DNA from: Clostridiales bacterium
GTDB lineage: Bacteria; Bacillota; Clostridia; Caldicoprobacterales; UBA3941
NCBI GenBank assembly: GCA_012522165.1
Contig: JAAYKZ010000173.1
Location: 1-7,500, forward strand
Direction: 5' to 3'
DNA length: 7,500 nucleotides
The translations under genes were made by a program, and so were the position numbers. The notes beneath the pieces are model-generated. The model ran no database searches. It worked only from the letters and a program-made list of their open reading frames with translations, and was not told the origin of the DNA. This document shows, piece by piece, positions 5,778-7,500 of the stretch; position 1 is the first letter of the stretch; each line of letters begins with the position of its first letter.

Positions 5778-7295
5778 ATGAGCAAATATGGTTTTGATAA
5801 TGAAATATATTTAGAAAAACAAGCAGAAGCTATTCTAGAAAAGCTTAGGCTTTTTCCAGATAAACTTTACCTTGAGTTTGGAGGCAAACTCTTCTATGAT
5901 TACCATGCTTCAAGGGTTTTGCCAGGTTTTGATCCCAATATTAAAATAAAACTTCTTCATAAGTTAAAAGACAAAGCCGATATTATACTATGTGTCAGCG
6001 CTAGGGATATTGAACGAAAAAAAATCCGAGCAGATTTTGGCATAACCTACGACATGGATGTTTTGAAATTAATTGATGATTTTCGAGCATGGGGCCTTGA
6101 TGTGGCAGGGGTAGTTATTACCCTATTTGATAATCAGCCTTCAGCTATCCAATTTAAAAACAGGCTGGAGAGAAGAGGAATAAAGACATATACCCATGGA
6201 TTTACCAAGGGATATCCAGCAGACGTGGACACCATTGTTAGTGATGAAGGTTATGGCGCAAACCAGTATATTGAAACTAATAATGAACTGGTTATAGTCA
6301 CCGCTCCTGGTCCAGCCAGCGGTAAATTAGCTACCTGTTTATCCCAACTCTATCATGACTATAAGAGAGGGTTAAAATCTGGATACGCCAAATTTGAAAC
6401 CTTCCCCATATGGAACCTCCCTTTAAACCATCCAGTTAATATAGCCTATGAAGCTGCTACAGCAGATATTAGGGATTTCAACATGATAGATCCTTACCAT
6501 CTGGAGGCCTACGGAGAAACAGCTGTAAACTATAATAGAGACGTGGAAATTTTTCCAGTAATAAAGCGAATTTTGGATAAGATTACTTCAGATTCTTCTA
6601 TTTATAAATCTCCTACAGATATGGGGGTAAACAAGGCTAAATTTGGAATTATTGATGATGAAACAGTCCAAAATGCTGCTAAGCAAGAGATCATACGACG
6701 ATATTTTTGGTACAATGTAGAATTTGCTAAAGGTAATACCGATAAAGAAACCTTGACTAGAGCAGAGGTATTAATGAAAAACTTAAACTTATGTCCAGAA
6801 GATAGAAAAGTGGTGTTGCCAGCCAGACAGGTAGTAGAAGAACGGAGTGCAACTGCAACAGAGGATACATATGAAAGTCTATGTGCAGCTGCTATAGAAC
6901 TGCACGATGGCGCCATTGTTACAGGAAAAAATTCCTGCCTAATGGATGCAGCATCCAGCCTAGTTCTAAATGCAATAAAGACAGTAGCGGGTATACCTGA
7001 TAATATCCACCTACTATCTCCCAATATAATAGAGTCTATTCAGCGACTTAAAAGAGAAGTTTTGGGGGAAAAGATTGTAGCTTTAAACTTAGAAGAAACC
7101 CTTATAGCACTCAGTATCAGTGCCACCACCAACCCCACTGCTCAACTAGCTCTGTCAAGCCTTAATAAGTTGGAAGGCTGTGAAGTTCATTTTACCCATA
7201 TTCAATCTCCCACAGATGAAAAAGCACTGCGAAAGCTGGGAGTGAATGTAACAGCAGATCCTCATTTTCTATCAAAAAATTTATTTATTATATAG
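5778..7295 (+). CDS. UPF0371/DUF1846 family protein, function unknown
   Basis: A conserved cytoplasmic protein family without an established role. The ATG at 5778 is preferred over the in-frame ATG at 5691: AGGGGGAA (5761-5768) lies 9 bases upstream of it, the product becomes 505 residues (near the family's usual ~500), and the upstream codons lack a ribosome binding site and overlap the predicted promoter. Visible conserved stretches are EFGGKLFYDYHASRVLPGF (33-51), a basic DIERKKIRADFG segment, the glycine-rich TAPGPASGKLATCLSQ (175-190), and a C-terminal half with SATATEDTYESLCAAAIELHDG and a VTGKNSCLMDAASS motif. The GPASGK turn (178-183) resembles a phosphate-binding loop but is one residue shorter than a Walker A motif and has Leu where Ser/Thr is expected, so nucleotide binding is only a guess. 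No signal peptide or membrane segment is seen. It is divergent from trpP with its own promoter; a hairpin follows. Confidence 0.88.
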   Translation: MSKYGFDNEIYLEKQAEAILEKLRLFPDKLYLEFGGKLFYDYHASRVLPGFDPNIKIKLLHKLKDKADIILCVSARDIERKKIRADFGITYDMDVLKLIDDFRAWGLDVAGVVITLFDNQPSAIQFKNRLERRGIKTYTHGFTKGYPADVDTIVSDEGYGANQYIETNNELVIVTAPGPASGKLATCLSQLYHDYKRGLKSGYAKFETFPIWNLPLNHPVNIAYEAATADIRDFNMIDPYHLEAYGETAVNYNRDVEIFPVIKRILDKITSDSSIYKSPTDMGVNKAKFGIIDDETVQNAAKQEIIRRYFWYNVEFAKGNTDKETLTRAEVLMKNLNLCPEDRKVVLPARQVVEERSATATEDTYESLCAAAIELHDGAIVTGKNSCLMDAASSLVLNAIKTVAGIPDNIHLLSPNIIESIQRLKREVLGEKIVALNLEETLIALSISATTNPTAQLALSSLNKLEGCEVHFTHIQSPTDEKALRKLGVNVTADPHFLSKNLFII

Positions 7296-7307
7296 ATAAA
7301 GGCTTAT

Positions 7308-7345
7308 ATATATAGTAAGCAAAATAATATATAGCAAGCAATATA
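7308..7345. repeat. two tandem 19-bp imperfect repeats
   Basis: Units 7308-7326 and 7327-7345 match at 17 of 19 positions; both begin ATATATAG and contain AAGCAA. They lie between the UPF0371 stop codon and the hairpin at 7345. Probably a local slippage duplication. Confidence 0.6.
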
Positions 7346-7378
7346 ATAGAGCGGATAAAAGTATATATCCGCTCTATT
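7345..7378. terminator. hairpin between convergent genes, probable bidirectional terminator
   Basis: A perfect 13-bp stem (7345-7357 with 7366-7378) with a GC-rich core GAGCGG/CCGCTC and an 8-base loop. T-runs are short on both sides (TTTC on the + strand; ATTATATT on the minus strand). Its position between a + gene ending at 7295 and a minus gene ending at 7389 suits a shared terminator. Confidence 0.7.
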
Positions 7379-7388
7379 TCTAGTTATC

Positions 7389-7500
7389 CTACTTATTAAA
7401 TACCTGTGGATTTATGGTAGACGCTGGCATCTTGCCTTGGAAAAAGTCTATTATATTCTGACAGGCTTCATTGGTCATGGCAACCCTAACCTGGTGGGTA
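7389..7500 (-). CDS. C-terminal fragment of a D-2-hydroxyacid dehydrogenase (phosphoglycerate dehydrogenase-like)
   Basis: The minus strand from the window edge reads 36 codons to a TAG stop at 7391-7389. The fragment includes THQVRVAMTNEACQN, then IIDFFQGKMP, and ends INPQVFNK. This matches the usual end of D-isomer 2-hydroxyacid dehydrogenases: the helix after the catalytic 'PHxG(G)AT' segment, then '...N(L/I)xxFxxGxxPxxxVNPEV'. These NAD(H)-dependent enzymes include 3-phosphoglycerate dehydrogenase (serine synthesis), glyoxylate/hydroxypyruvate reductase and D-lactate dehydrogenase. The short end without an ACT domain suggests the short form, but the fragment is too small to fix the substrate. 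The catalytic residues lie outside the window. The gene is convergent with the UPF0371 gene. Confidence 0.7.
   Translation of the reverse strand, partial: THQVRVAMTNEACQNIIDFFQGKMPASTINPQVFNK

Noticed and set aside
6602..7024. 140-codon minus-strand open frame inside the UPF0371 gene
   Set aside because: Fully inside a well-supported gene on the other strand, with no recognisable domain or ribosome binding site.

Overview
The window is AT-rich chromosomal DNA from a low-GC Gram-positive bacterium, most likely an anaerobic Firmicute of the Clostridia type. This is inferred from base composition, strong GGAGG-type ribosome binding sites, a TTG start, U-tailed hairpin terminators, and the gene set (TrpP-family tryptophan transporter, UPF0371/DUF1846 protein, clostridial-style single-domain old-yellow-enzyme homologue). 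No phage, transposon, tRNA, rRNA or CRISPR sequence was seen. It reads as ordinary core chromosome carrying short, independently promoted units.

Left to right on the + strand: a gene-free 394-base leader with small inverted repeats and a good promoter; a Si-type citrate synthase (395-1735) closed by a strong terminator; a secreted D-alanyl-D-alanine carboxypeptidase (1883-3028); and a single-domain FMN oxidoreductase of the old yellow enzyme family with a four-cysteine tail (3167-4222, starting at an internal TTG). That last gene runs tail-to-tail into, and overlaps by 8 bases, a minus-strand family I inorganic pyrophosphatase (4215-4718). Next on the minus strand is trpP, a tryptophan transporter (4901-5428), with its own terminator and promoter. 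Divergent from trpP is a UPF0371/DUF1846 gene (5778-7295, + strand). The window closes with a hairpin and the C-terminal 36 codons of a minus-strand D-2-hydroxyacid dehydrogenase (7389-7500).

The most notable signal is in the trpP 5' leader. The minus strand carries twelve GAG/TAG triplets between 5524 and 5436. Nine of them are in two runs with exact 2-base spacers, and the last run covers the Shine-Dalgarno sequence. This is the layout of a TRAP (MtrB) binding site, and B. subtilis trpP is a known target of TRAP translational repression. The two runs flank a 6-bp hairpin whose loop holds the other three triplets, and a 13-bp inverted repeat lies close to the predicted transcription start. 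The leader therefore looks like a tryptophan-responsive RNA element in a probable non-Bacillus host.

The genes cover central metabolism (citrate synthase, pyrophosphatase), wall remodelling (carboxypeptidase), flavin redox chemistry and amino-acid uptake or synthesis (TrpP, 2-hydroxyacid dehydrogenase). They do not form one pathway or one operon: nearly every gene has its own recognisable promoter.
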